Source of the DNA: a virus
IMG/VR virus record: IMGVR_UViG_3300050821_004383
Coordinates: 1 to 64,000 of that record
DNA: 64,000 bases
Direction: 5' to 3' (one strand)
The position numbers and the translations under genes are program-made. The notes beneath the pieces are model-generated. The model was given only the letters and a program-made list of their open reading frames with translations. It was not told the origin of the DNA and did no database searches. Positions 32,873-39,287 of the stretch are shown here, piece by piece; position 1 is the stretch's first letter, and every line of letters begins with the position of its first letter.

Positions 32873-33024
32873 ACAGAAATCCTGGCGGTATTTGTCATCG
32901 CGCCCCGCCGGAAGCGCATCGGATGATGTTTAGTCACCGAGAGTTTTGCCCCTTACCAGTGCACGAGGCCACGCACCCAGTAGCTAGCTGGGGATGTTTA
33001 ACTCTCTGTTGCAACGTCGTACAA
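32873..33024 (-). other. Structured non-coding spacer
   Basis: A 7-bp outer stem GAGAGTT/AACTCTC encloses CCCAG-CTAGCTA-CTGGG and a TGC..GCA hairpin. A CCCC/GGGG pair could form a pseudoknot. A second hairpin CATC..GATG lies 3' of it. No ORF or tRNA arms. Possible small regulatory RNA. Confidence 0.4.
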
Positions 33025-33027
33025 AAT

Positions 33028-33101
33028 TGGTCAGGAATCGTGGAATCGAACCACGGCCTCATGCTTCCGACGCACGTAGACTACCACTATCAGAATACCT
33101 G
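33028..33101 (-). tRNA. tRNA-Pro (CGG)
   Basis: Anticodon arm CGTGC-GTCGGAA-GCATG; T-loop TTCGATT; CCA encoded. Confidence 0.87.
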
Positions 33102-33110
33102 ACGTAAAAT

Positions 33111-33185
33111 TGGCTCCATCCCTAGGATTCGAACCTAGACCTGTTCGGTTAACAGCCGAGCGTCCTACCGTTGGACCAGAATGGA
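33111..33185 (-). tRNA. tRNA-Asn (GTT)
   Basis: Anticodon arm CTCGG-CTGTTAA-CCGAA; discriminator G; CCA encoded. Confidence 0.88.
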
Positions 33186-33192
33186 ACTGAAC

Positions 33193-33573
33193 TCAATGCC
33201 CGGTAGTTTGATATTTTATTCGACGACGTTCTGTTGTGTACACTTTTCTCATGTACCCAGCAACTTGTCCTCTTCGAACTCGTATCGCTTCTTCGGGCGA
33301 ATACTTTCTTCTAATTCGACGGGCATCTGTGTTGCAGGCTCTGTGACTGAAAGCGATGTTCTCCAAAGAGAAGAACACGGTCCTCGGGTCACTGCTGTGC
33401 AACCACGGCTCTTTGTGGTCTATCGAGAGGTCTCGACTTTCCGCAATTTGCTTACCGCATCGAAAACAAAAATCTCTTTTCACTTCCTTCACTAACCCGA
33501 AAAGAATTTCTTTTCTAAGTTGGTGACAGGCTGTTCCAAACGGAACACCTAATTGCTGTTGTTTCTTATCCAT
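33193..33573 (-). CDS. HNH endonuclease embedded in tRNA array (copy 4)
   Basis: This encodes 126 residues. LGVPFGTACHQLRKEILFGLV, CFRCGKQ, LSIDHKEPWLHSSDPRTVFFSLENIAFSH and CNTDARR match copies 1 and 2; the C-terminal Cys cluster is replaced by a basic tail. The AAGGAT site before the ATG lies in a perfect hairpin AACCATC/GATGGTT, which may restrain translation. The stop is 7 nt before tRNA-Asn. Confidence 0.8.
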   Translation of the reverse strand: MDKKQQQLGVPFGTACHQLRKEILFGLVKEVKRDFCFRCGKQIAESRDLSIDHKEPWLHSSDPRTVFFSLENIAFSHRACNTDARRIRRKYSPEEAIRVRRGQVAGYMRKVYTTERRRIKYQTTGH

Positions 33574-33589
33574 TCAAACCATCCTTTAA

Positions 33590-33668
33590 GATGGTTCGAA
33601 TCCGATACTGTACCAGCCACTCGGTTTAAGTCCGAGAACTTTTACAACCCGGGCGTTACTCCGGTGAA
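33590..33668. pseudogene. Scrambled tRNA remnant
   Basis: A T-loop sequence GG-TTCGAAT-CC occurs on the plus strand, opposite to every other tRNA. Next to it is a perfect anticodon-like arm CTCGG..CCGAG on the minus strand whose 34-36 would be TTA. No acceptor stem closes these parts. Confidence 0.3.
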
Positions 33669-33670
33669 AT

Positions 33671-33748
33671 TGGCGGTCCATACGGGATTTGAACCCGTGG
33701 TCTTCTCCGTGACAGGGAGACGAGGACTCCTGACTCCTCCAACAGACC
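33671..33748 (-). tRNA. tRNA-Asp (GTC)
   Basis: Anticodon arm TCTCC-CTGTCAC-GGAGA; discriminator G; CCA encoded. Confidence 0.9.
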
Positions 33749-33757
33749 GCAGAAAAT

Positions 33758-33836
33758 TGGTCGAGGAACCTGGATTTGAACCAGGGGTCTCATGCTTCCA
33801 AAGCACGCGGGAACGGCCAGACTTCCCCATTCCTCG
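33758..33836 (-). tRNA. tRNA-Pro (TGG)
   Basis: Anticodon arm CGTGC-TTTGGAA-GCATG; perfect acceptor CGAGGAA/TTCCTCG; CCA encoded. Confidence 0.9.
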
Positions 33837-33924
33837 AAAAATTTCTCGCTTTCCTCAGCGTCGCCACTTAAGGCTAGGTGGACTATCTGCGAGATGCTGA
33901 CCCGTCACTGGGCCACTTGATTCT

Positions 33925-33990
33925 TTAGTTGACCGTGTAAATGCCGGGTCCCATCGGTGTTGCTCGTCCCAAACTCTCTGTGTCTTTCAT
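33925..33990 (-). CDS. Leaderless 21-aa peptide ORF
   Basis: ATG at 33990 lies only about 10 nt past the -10 box, so the transcript would begin at or just before the start codon. The peptide is MKDTESLGRATPMGPGIYTVN. It may be a translated leader for the tRNA operon. The following 80 nt contain nested pairings (GTCAGC/GCTGAG, CTCGC/GCGAG). Confidence 0.4.
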   Translation of the reverse strand: MKDTESLGRATPMGPGIYTVN

Positions 33991-33999
33991 CGTGAAACC

Positions 34000-34028
34000 A
34001 TCCTAGCACAGTTCTCGAACTTTGTCAA
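34000..34028 (-). promoter_or_regulatory. Consensus promoter for the tRNA array
   Basis: Minus strand TTGACA (34028-34023), 17-nt spacer, TAGGAT (34005-34000). The same box pair and spacing as the 8358-8386 promoter. It drives the block from tRNA-Pro(TGG) leftward. Confidence 0.82.
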
Positions 34029-34047
34029 GCACTATTTTCGAGAATCT

Positions 34048-34362
34048 TTACTTCTTCGAATAAGCGCGGCCTGGGTAGTTACGAGCGTATGCGTGAGCGT
34101 CGTCTCCCGGCTGCTCGGTCTGCTTGCCGATGTGCTCCATGCTGCACGGCAATCCCTTGTGGGAACCGTTGGCGCTTACGCCCATCGAGTTCGAACGTCC
34201 GGCCTTCAATGCGGCTGCATCGTGAGAAGTCTCGTGACGAACCTTCTCGGCCTTGGGTGTGCTACGGCCTGGATACTTGTGCGCGTGCGGCTGGTCGTGG
34301 GTCATCACTGTCTCGGGTGCGTGGGCCATGCCCGCCGCTGTCTTTTCGCTGTACTTCGCCAT
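34048..34362 (-). CDS. Hypothetical protein, 104 aa
   Basis: Soluble, His/Lys/Ala-rich, with two similar segments HKYPGRST and RNYPGRAYSKK at about 28 and 95. Probably disordered. It sits between the two tRNA promoters. No family recognised. Confidence 0.55.
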   Translation of the reverse strand: MAKYSEKTAAGMAHAPETVMTHDQPHAHKYPGRSTPKAEKVRHETSHDAAALKAGRSNSMGVSANGSHKGLPCSMEHIGKQTEQPGDDAHAYARNYPGRAYSKK

Positions 34363-34424
34363 TTTCTCATTCCTCGCGTTGCCTCACCTTTCGGTACGGG
34401 GCACGCTTCGTACTTCTAAATTTT

Positions 34425-34501
34425 TGGGGTGGGTGATGGGTCTCGAACCCACTCTGGCCCGATTCACAGTCGAGCGCGTCACCTGTTTCGCCTCACTCAC
34501 C
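34425..34501 (-). tRNA. tRNA-His (GTG)
   Basis: Anticodon arm CTCGA-CTGTGAA-TCGGG; has the His-specific G(-1):C73 pair; CCA encoded. First tRNA of the array in transcription order. Confidence 0.92.
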
Positions 34502-34512
34502 ATCGTAGAAAT

Positions 34513-34541
34513 ACTCTACCACGGAAGCGGAGCGTTGTCAA
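34513..34541 (-). promoter_or_regulatory. Consensus promoter upstream of tRNA-His
   Basis: Minus strand TTGACA (34541-34536), 17-nt spacer, TAGAGT (34518-34513). The predicted start is 5-8 nt before tRNA-His. Confidence 0.82.
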
Positions 34542-34548
34542 GAACTAT

Positions 34549-34722
34549 TTACAGAACGGCCTTCACGCGGGCAATGACTGCCTTTGCGTCAGCAACGACT
34601 TCTGCTTCAATCTTTGCAATCTCGGCCTTGACAGCACTTAGCTTCAAGTTGGCCGGATGCTTTACTCGCCCGAAGCCGAAGCCTACGGCGAGCGCTACTG
34701 TAACTGCTGCGATGGTGAACAT
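34549..34722 (-). CDS. Small membrane-anchored helical protein, 57 aa
   Basis: ATG at 34722 with AAGGAG 7 nt upstream. Hydrophobic residues 2-20 (FTIAAVTVALAVGFGFG) then an Ala/Lys/Glu amphipathic helix. Too short for a known family; holin or spanin accessory possible. Confidence 0.6.
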   Translation of the reverse strand: MFTIAAVTVALAVGFGFGRVKHPANLKLSAVKAEIAKIEAEVVADAKAVIARVKAVL

Positions 34723-34732
34723 TGATTGCTCC

Positions 34733-34984
34733 TTAGTTATTCGGCCCGTGAGTCTTGTGGTTCGCCTCATGGGAATTGATTGGGTATCTGTTTTCGCCCG
34801 TCTGCTGTTTCGCTAGACGTACTGCCGCGCCCTTCTCAATCGTGGGCGACGCCTGGACGTGCTTGTCTTCTGCCGGGACACCGACACGGGTCGGCGGCGT
34901 ATCTGTGAAAGTCGGATTTACGGGAGGCGCATCGTGTTCGCCGCGATTCAAGTTACCGTTGCGTGTTGTTTCTGGGAACTGCAT
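34733..34984 (-). CDS. Hypothetical hydrophilic protein, 83 aa
   Basis: ATG at 34984 with AAGAGGG upstream. Pro/Asn/Thr-rich, likely disordered. No motif recognised. Confidence 0.5.
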   Translation of the reverse strand: MQFPETTRNGNLNRGEHDAPPVNPTFTDTPPTRVGVPAEDKHVQASPTIEKGAAVRLAKQQTGENRYPINSHEANHKTHGPNN

Positions 34985-34992
34985 AAACCCTC

Positions 34993-35169
34993 TTATGGAT
35001 AAATCTTCTCGTACAACCAACCTGCCATCGAGACGCCGAGTCCGACGTAAGCAACCAGCGGGTGACGGAGAACCAAGCCGCCGAATGCCAGCATGTAACC
35101 GACGAACTGGAGCCAAGGTTGAATCTTGATGTATTGGTCAATGCTGTTGAAAATCGTTGAGAGACTCAT
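34993..35169 (-). CDS. Small membrane protein, 58 aa
   Basis: ATG at 35169 overlaps the previous stop (ATGA), with GGAG upstream. Hydrophobic segments about residues 22-35 and 38-52. Holin-like length and topology; no family assigned. Confidence 0.6.
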   Translation of the reverse strand: MSLSTIFNSIDQYIKIQPWLQFVGYMLAFGGLVLRHPLVAYVGLGVSMAGWLYEKIYP

Positions 35170-35333
35170 ATCACTCCGTCCTTCTTAAGTCTTAACATGT
35201 CACCAACGAAATGAACCGCGAATGCCACACTAAACAGAACCTGTGATAGTCCTCGAAGAAACAGGAGAACGGCTAGCGCTGCAACGAAGCCTGCTGTTTG
35301 AATCACTAAAATCGTTTTGTCTGAGAACTTCAT
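35166..35333 (-). CDS. Small membrane protein, 55 aa
   Basis: MKFSDKTILVIQTAGFVAAL... with two hydrophobic stretches and a basic C-terminus. Coupled to the next gene by ATGA. Part of a run of four tiny genes, three of them membrane proteins. Confidence 0.6.
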   Translation of the reverse strand: MKFSDKTILVIQTAGFVAALAVLLFLRGLSQVLFSVAFAVHFVGDMLRLKKDGVI

Positions 35334-35334
35334 C

Positions 35335-35448
35335 TCAAGTCCAAGGTAGAACGTACTCGGTGTAAATCACTAGAACAGCGAAAATAATCATGACGACCAC
35401 AGCGATAGCGCCGAGAACTACGAGTCCACCGAGAGCAATCTTCTTCAT
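35335..35448 (-). CDS. Small membrane peptide, 37 aa
   Basis: MKKIALGGLVVLGAIAVVVMIIFAV... is a single strong membrane helix with a short polar tail. The start overlaps the end of the 60-residue gene. Confidence 0.55.
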   Translation of the reverse strand: MKKIALGGLVVLGAIAVVVMIIFAVLVIYTEYVLPWT

Positions 35449-35627
35449 GACTTCTTGTGCTCCACGAGCCTTCCGCCTGTGAGAGAACCGGGGTCCTTCC
35501 CACGCATGATGGCACGCATCGAACTGCCCTTGTATTCGTAAACTCTGTGTCCGTCCGGATTCTCGAAGGTGACGCGGACTGTGTTGTTGTCAATCTTCTC
35601 TTTCGAGAGAATGTTCTTCTTGCTCAT
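35445..35627 (-). CDS. KTSC-like small protein, 60 aa
   Basis: RVTFENPDGHRVYEYKGSSMRAIMRG...SLTGGRLVEH loosely resembles KTSC-domain proteins, with a beta-strand core and conserved GxxLVEHK end. The ATG overlaps the upstream stop as ATGA. Function of the family is unclear. Confidence 0.55.
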   Translation of the reverse strand: MSKKNILSKEKIDNNTVRVTFENPDGHRVYEYKGSSMRAIMRGKDPGSLTGGRLVEHKKS

Positions 35628-35767
35628 TGTCGGAGCCTGTTAGACATCTGCACGAGTTCGTGAAGAGTCATCTCGTCTGGGAGTTCGTTGAAGTCCACGC
35701 CGAGGTCGAGCAATTCCTCGAAGAGTTCTTCAACGTCTTCTGAGGAATAAATGTCTTTGTACTTCAT
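35624..35767 (-). CDS. Acidic helical protein, 47 aa
   Basis: MKYKDIYSSEDVEELFEELLDLGVD... with about 14 acidic residues, coupled at both ends by ATGA overlaps. Acidic helical mini-proteins can be DNA mimics or inhibitors, but nothing specific is recognised. Confidence 0.55.
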   Translation of the reverse strand: MKYKDIYSSEDVEELFEELLDLGVDFNELPDEMTLHELVQMSNRLRQ

Positions 35768-36015
35768 GCGAGTGCTCTCTGGTAGAAGACGAACCACTTA
35801 GTGATTCTGGGTTCTTCTCCGCGCGTCTTCAACCACATCTTCTCGCCGGGTCGGAGAACGTAAACGGCCTTGTCGTGGGTTAGTTCCACTTCATGCTTGC
35901 CGACGTTGTGGAACTGGAACTGCTTTCTAAAGTCGCTCGGGTCCATAGTGACGGTGCACTGGACTCCTGCGTCCCAACAAATGTTATTGAACTCTTTCGA
36001 GACGTAATCAGGCAC
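35764..36015 (-). CDS. Hypothetical protein, 83 aa
   Basis: GTG start overlapping the previous gene by 8 nt. Small beta-rich soluble protein (VELTHDKAVYVLRPGEKMWLKTRGEEPRITKW). No family recognised. Confidence 0.5.
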   Translation of the reverse strand: MPDYVSKEFNNICWDAGVQCTVTMDPSDFRKQFQFHNVGKHEVELTHDKAVYVLRPGEKMWLKTRGEEPRITKWFVFYQRALA

Positions 36016-36304
36016 GGGAGGTCTCGGACAAGAATCTGTAACTCTGTCCGGCTCGGTGACTTAACTCAGCGGCGGCTTCCGCCACGGAGTCGTCTATCGC
36101 GGACGCAAGAGCGAAGCTGGAGAAGTTCGCGTAATCCGCGTAGCCGCTAATGACAGCGTCCTGCCCCATGATGTACGTTGTGTACGCCGCTGGTGCAGCA
36201 ACGGGTGCCACGCAAGCGGGTCCCTCGGAAAGGAGGATGCTTGGGGCGACTGCGGCCCCCACTGCTCCCACCCCTAGCCATTGAAGGAACTTGCGGCGGT
36301 TCAC
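36008..36304 (-). CDS. Tat signal peptide fused to a capsid-protein fragment, 98 aa
   Basis: The GTG start gives MNRRKFLQWLGVGAVGAAVAPS, a textbook twin-arginine (RRxFLx) export signal. Residues 53-95 (YADYANFSSFALASAIDDSV...AGQSYRFLS) align closely with the phage's own major capsid protein (EWNNYSNFSSFAIAAAIDELV...AGQSISELYS). Over half the positions are identical with no gap. This protein thus looks like an exported piece of coat protein. GTG overlaps the upstream TGA. Function unknown. Confidence 0.65.
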   Translation of the reverse strand: MNRRKFLQWLGVGAVGAAVAPSILLSEGPACVAPVAAPAAYTTYIMGQDAVISGYADYANFSSFALASAIDDSVAEAAAELSHRAGQSYRFLSETSRA

Positions 36305-36921
36305 GGTCTCGGTGCCTTCGGTCGTCCTAGGAGAAACGCGGATTGCGCTTCACGAAGGTCGTTAAGAAGTTCAGCCTCTGCTTCCAATCTTTGAACTCGC
36401 GATTCCAAATCTGTAGTCGTGTCGTAAACGCCGGACAACTTCTTGTTGACCCAAACGTGGTCGGACGGCATCGACGGCGCTGGTGCTGGGTTGCCCAGCG
36501 ACTTCTCAATCTTGGTAACACGCGCTTCCACGCCTACCATGTGCTGGTAAGCAGCGTTTCCTACGCCGACCTGACTTTCAACTTGGCCGACGCGCTCGTT
36601 CAAGCGCTGAATCTGTTTCAACAGCGCTTCCACATCTTTGCGAACTTGGTCGAAACCCTTCTGGGTCGATTCGCGGAGATTGACCAGCGATTGAACGTTA
36701 GACTGGTCGCGGAGGGTCTGCGCGGTCTCTCGCTTGTCGTTCACAGCGATGGCTTCATTCAGCTTCACGAGAATCTCTTCTTCTCGTTTGAATGATAGTT
36801 TCGCTACATCGATAACTCGGCTTTCTACCGCACGAATCTCGTCGGTGTTAGCGGCAGTTTTGCCGATTAAATCGAATACCAAGTCGATGATAGATGGCTT
36901 GGGGGTCTTCTTGTTTGACAT
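36301..36921 (-). CDS. Coiled-coil protein, 206 aa
   Basis: Almost entirely heptad helices (about residues 20-130 and 165-195) with a short Pro-rich break at 140-155. No signal peptide. Possibly a structural spacer or an assembly protein. Directly precedes the Tat-capsid chimera. Confidence 0.6.
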   Translation of the reverse strand: MSNKKTPKPSIIDLVFDLIGKTAANTDEIRAVESRVIDVAKLSFKREEEILVKLNEAIAVNDKRETAQTLRDQSNVQSLVNLRESTQKGFDQVRKDVEALLKQIQRLNERVGQVESQVGVGNAAYQHMVGVEARVTKIEKSLGNPAPAPSMPSDHVWVNKKLSGVYDTTTDLESRVQRLEAEAELLNDLREAQSAFLLGRPKAPRP

Positions 36922-36933
36922 TGGGTACGTCCT

Positions 36934-37626
36934 TTACTTTCCGCTTTTGCGGGATTGGGTCTTACGTGACTTTCGAATCTTGGTGTTTCTCTTAATGGGT
37001 TCGGGGTCGAAACCGCGAACACGATTCTCGGGAATCAGTGTAGACGGCTTACTCATTGCCTTCTCTCGCTGGCGCAAGTGGCGTAGCTTAATGCCACGCT
37101 CCACGATTGATTCCGGTGCTTCCTTCGGGTCCGGGTGTGGAAGAAGTGCGCCGAGGATTGGGTCGTCCGCCTTGATGCGTCCGTTTTCCAAACCTTGGGT
37201 GATGCTCTTCCAAAACAGGTCGGTCGATTCTTTGATGCGCTGACGGTACTCGTCTGAGTAGGTCGGCACGGGTCCCGGGTCTCTCTTACCGCTTGCTACC
37301 TCGGAACTGGCACGGGTGTTGGAACTGGGAAGGTCGTACAACTGATTGAAGGCGTTGACCAAGTCTTTCTGGTCGGAGCGAGCCTTCAAACCACAGTTGT
37401 ACAAACACTTGACTTCGGTGACACCGTTAGGGAACGTGAAGACGCTGAGGTTGTAGTCTTTCCCTATTCCGTTCAAAGAACTGCGACGACCGCCGCCCTT
37501 CAAGTGGGTGCAAGCGAACCTGAGTTTGCTTTTGAACTGTTCGAGGACGTTCGCGAGGGAATACTTCCCCGGCGCAACCCTTTCCAACTGTTCTAGGAGG
37601 AACTGCTCAACTGTCTGTGTTGCCAT
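36934..37626 (-). CDS. CxHLKGG zinc-ribbon protein, 230 aa
   Basis: About residues 37-90 carry ACTHLKGGGRRSS ... EVKCLYNCGLKARS, a C-H-C-C arrangement shared with the 182-residue protein at 6593. The C-terminal 50 residues are strongly basic (KRNTKIRKSRKTQSRKSGK). It looks like a nucleic-acid-binding protein. First gene of the leftward arm next to the control region. Confidence 0.6.
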   Translation of the reverse strand: MATQTVEQFLLEQLERVAPGKYSLANVLEQFKSKLRFACTHLKGGGRRSSLNGIGKDYNLSVFTFPNGVTEVKCLYNCGLKARSDQKDLVNAFNQLYDLPSSNTRASSEVASGKRDPGPVPTYSDEYRQRIKESTDLFWKSITQGLENGRIKADDPILGALLPHPDPKEAPESIVERGIKLRHLRQREKAMSKPSTLIPENRVRGFDPEPIKRNTKIRKSRKTQSRKSGK

Positions 37627-37744
37627 TGGGTGCTTCCTATCCGGCGAACCGGGATTGGTACTTCATCGGTACTGCTAGCCCCGCTGTGCGGGTATAAGGT
37701 CTTAGCTCAAAAAGTGTAGTACACTGTAATCCGTTGTTAGTGAC

Positions 37745-37758
37745 GACACGTACGTGTC
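37745..37758. promoter_or_regulatory. Perfect 14-bp palindrome
   Basis: GACACGTACGTGTC, flanked by TGAC and ACGA. Typical size for a dimeric repressor operator, placed about 120 bp upstream of the leftward operon. Confidence 0.5.
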
Positions 37759-37924
37759 ACGACGTATTTGCAATCCGACCCGGGTATCTGCCGGGGGACC
37801 CTAGTCACGTGACGGGTAGCGGTGTAGAGCGGGGTTGCCACGTAAACGTCTACGAGCCAGCGAAGCCGCCTAGGGGCGACTACGGCATGCCAACCACCTA
37901 CCCCCTACGATTGGCCCTCGACGT

Positions 37925-37972
37925 GCTGGGGGAGCAAATTTTCTACCAAACTCTAACTCATTGAAAACAAAT
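37925..37972. repeat. 48-bp direct repeat, copy 1
   Basis: Starts GCTGGGGGAGCAAATT, then CCAAACT and TTGAAAACAAA; the second copy is at 38139-38188 with a few changes. Confidence 0.6.
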
Positions 37973-38138
37973 AACATCATGTTTCGCTGCGAGTTCGCTG
38001 TCGGCTCGACACCTCAGTTCGTTGCGCGTTGCAAATCGTTGCAAGGAGGGTTGGCGGTTAATAAGGCATTAACCGTCAAAGGCCCGAAAGAGCGCTAAGT
38101 CGCTGATAATAAAGGCTTTCAGGTTTGGCAAGCCGATT

Positions 38139-38188
38139 GCTGGGGGAGCAAATTCGTTGCCAAACTTGCAAACTGTTGAAAATAAAGG
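38139..38188. repeat. 48-bp direct repeat, copy 2
   Basis: GCTGGGGGAGCAAATT...CCAAACT...TTGAAAATAAA, matching the copy at 37925 in order and spacing of blocks. Confidence 0.6.
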
Positions 38189-38580
38189 ATTTGTTGGAGA
38201 AATTTTCGTTCTTAAGATTTCGCTGGCAATCACTCGCGCGATACTCGGTCGAGTCACTGGCTTGTAAGTGATTGATTGTGTTGAGGTTGTTGGTGAGTTC
38301 GAGCGTTTAAGTTTGGGTTGATTCTGACTGAATCGTCACCCGAGACGGTCACCATCTTCCTTCCATAGGTAGCTGCTAACTGCCTCATTGATTTTATCTT
38401 CATTGTTGTCATCGTGTTATAGACTATGCTTCGAACGAGCCTTGATAACACTTCGAAGCCCAGGCCGGGAATCAAGCGTGTCACTCGCCTGCCGTTCGAT
38501 TGTGTCATAGTGTCATAATTGTGTCATAAATGACCTTTTTGGCACTTAACCTTATGAATCAACTGGTCTTACACGAATAG

Positions 38581-38788
38581 TGTCATACGAAAAGGGCTGT
38601 TGCAGGTATTACGCGGCGTGCAAACTGATATCATTTCGAAAATAGAACCTTGATTTATATAATATATGATTTTTCATATTATTCTTCTGAATGTAACACC
38701 CCCCTCAAACTGATATCATTTCGAGGTGCAAACTGATATCATTTGTGCGCTCGCCTGTAATACCTGCAAACGGCATTTTCGTATGACA
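38581..38788. other. Inverted 32-bp arms around an AT-rich core: origin candidate
   Basis: Arm 1 (38581-38612) TGTCATACGAAAA...TTGCAGGTATTAC is repeated inverted at 38757-38788. Between them lie three CAAACTGATATCA iterons and a 40-bp AT-rich stretch (about 38650-38690). This is the classical layout of an iteron origin with an unwinding element. Confidence 0.6.
38621..38741 (+). repeat. Iterons, group A (three copies)
   Basis: CAAACTGATATCA at 38621, 38706 and 38729, the last two 23 bp apart, each followed by TTT. Confidence 0.8.
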
Positions 38789-38884
38789 CAATTCGTGCAA
38801 CTCTTGTAGAATGAGCACTATAAGCCACAAAAATAGTGTCATACAGCATCCATGACAGAATGACAGAATAGCCTAGATGACACG

Positions 38885-38985
38885 CAAACTGATATCATTG
38901 TGCGTCCAAACTGATATCATTGTGCGTCCAAACTGATATCATTGTGCGTCCAAACTGATATCATTGTGCGTCCAAACTGATATCA
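38885..38985 (+). repeat. Iterons, group B (five copies, exact 22-bp period)
   Basis: CAAACTGATATCA at 38885, 38907, 38929, 38951 and 38973, separated by TTGTGCGTC; 22 bp is two helical turns, so bound proteins would align on one face. The last copy extends into the full palindrome AAACTGATATCAGTTT. Confidence 0.88.
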
Positions 38986-39030
38986 GTTTACGCGTGACCC
39001 CAACACCTGCACCCGCGTCAGTGACCCTCT

Positions 39031-39089
39031 CAAACTGATATCAGTTCGCGTACCAAGCCGCATTTCGTGCTTGACACTGATATCAGTTT
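39031..39089 (+). repeat. Iterons, group C (promoter-proximal)
   Basis: CAAACTGATATCAGTT at 39031 and the half-plus site CACTGATATCAGTTT at about 39075. The latter lies in the spacer of the rightward promoter, so binding would repress it. Confidence 0.8.
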
Positions 39090-39100
39090 CGTGCTATGCT
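39071..39100 (+). promoter_or_regulatory. Rightward promoter overlapped by an iteron
   Basis: TTGACA (39071), 18-nt spacer containing CTGATATCAGTTT, TATGCT (39095). Transcribes the 55-aa and ribbon-helix-helix genes. Confidence 0.75.
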
Positions 39101-39119
39101 CCCGGTCGGAGGTGAGATT

Positions 39120-39287
39120 ATGGCCCGCACAGTGAAGAAGGACCAGGACCCCGTCACCCGTGAGTTTACCGTGGTGGACACGCAAACGAAGCTGATTCTC
39201 TTTCGCTCCCAGGAGCGATACGAGCGAGACAGGTTTTTCATGCAAGAGTGTAAGCGTCGCATCGCCCGAGAAAGAGAGCAACCATGA
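39120..39287 (+). CDS. Small basic protein, 55 aa
   Basis: ATG at 39120 after GGAGGTGAG. Charged beta-then-helix protein (MARTVKKDQDPVTREFTVVD...). First gene of the rightward operon, overlapping the RHH gene by ATGA. It may act with it on the iterons. Confidence 0.65.
   Translation: MARTVKKDQDPVTREFTVVDTQTKLILFRSQERYERDRFFMQECKRRIAREREQP

Larger units (their letters stand above)
37627..38580. other. Non-coding divergence region, left half
   Basis: No convincing gene; short ORFs here lack ribosome sites. It contains a 14-bp palindrome (37745), two copies of a roughly 48-bp element (37925 and 38139), a GGTTAAT..ATTAACC hairpin (38055-38074) and clustered GTGTCATA octamers (38502, 38510, 38521, 38580). 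Probable regulatory and replication-related DNA. Confidence 0.6.

Noticed and set aside
33590-33668. Ochre-suppressor tRNA (anticodon TTA)
   Set aside because: Only an anticodon-like arm exists; no acceptor or properly oriented T arm.
34253-34816. 187-codon plus-strand ORF
   Set aside because: Overlaps tRNA-His, a consensus promoter and two minus-strand genes; hydrophobicity is incidental.
37734-37964. Plus-strand 76-codon ORF
   Set aside because: TTG start without ribosome site and overlaps a palindrome and the 48-bp element.
38069-38508. Small minus-strand ORFs in the control region
   Set aside because: No ribosome sites, overlap with repeats, and no protein-like composition.
38885-38985. 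22-bp repeats as a CRISPR array
   Set aside because: Units are continuous and spacers are identical (TTGTGCGTC); no unique spacers or cas genes. They are iterons.
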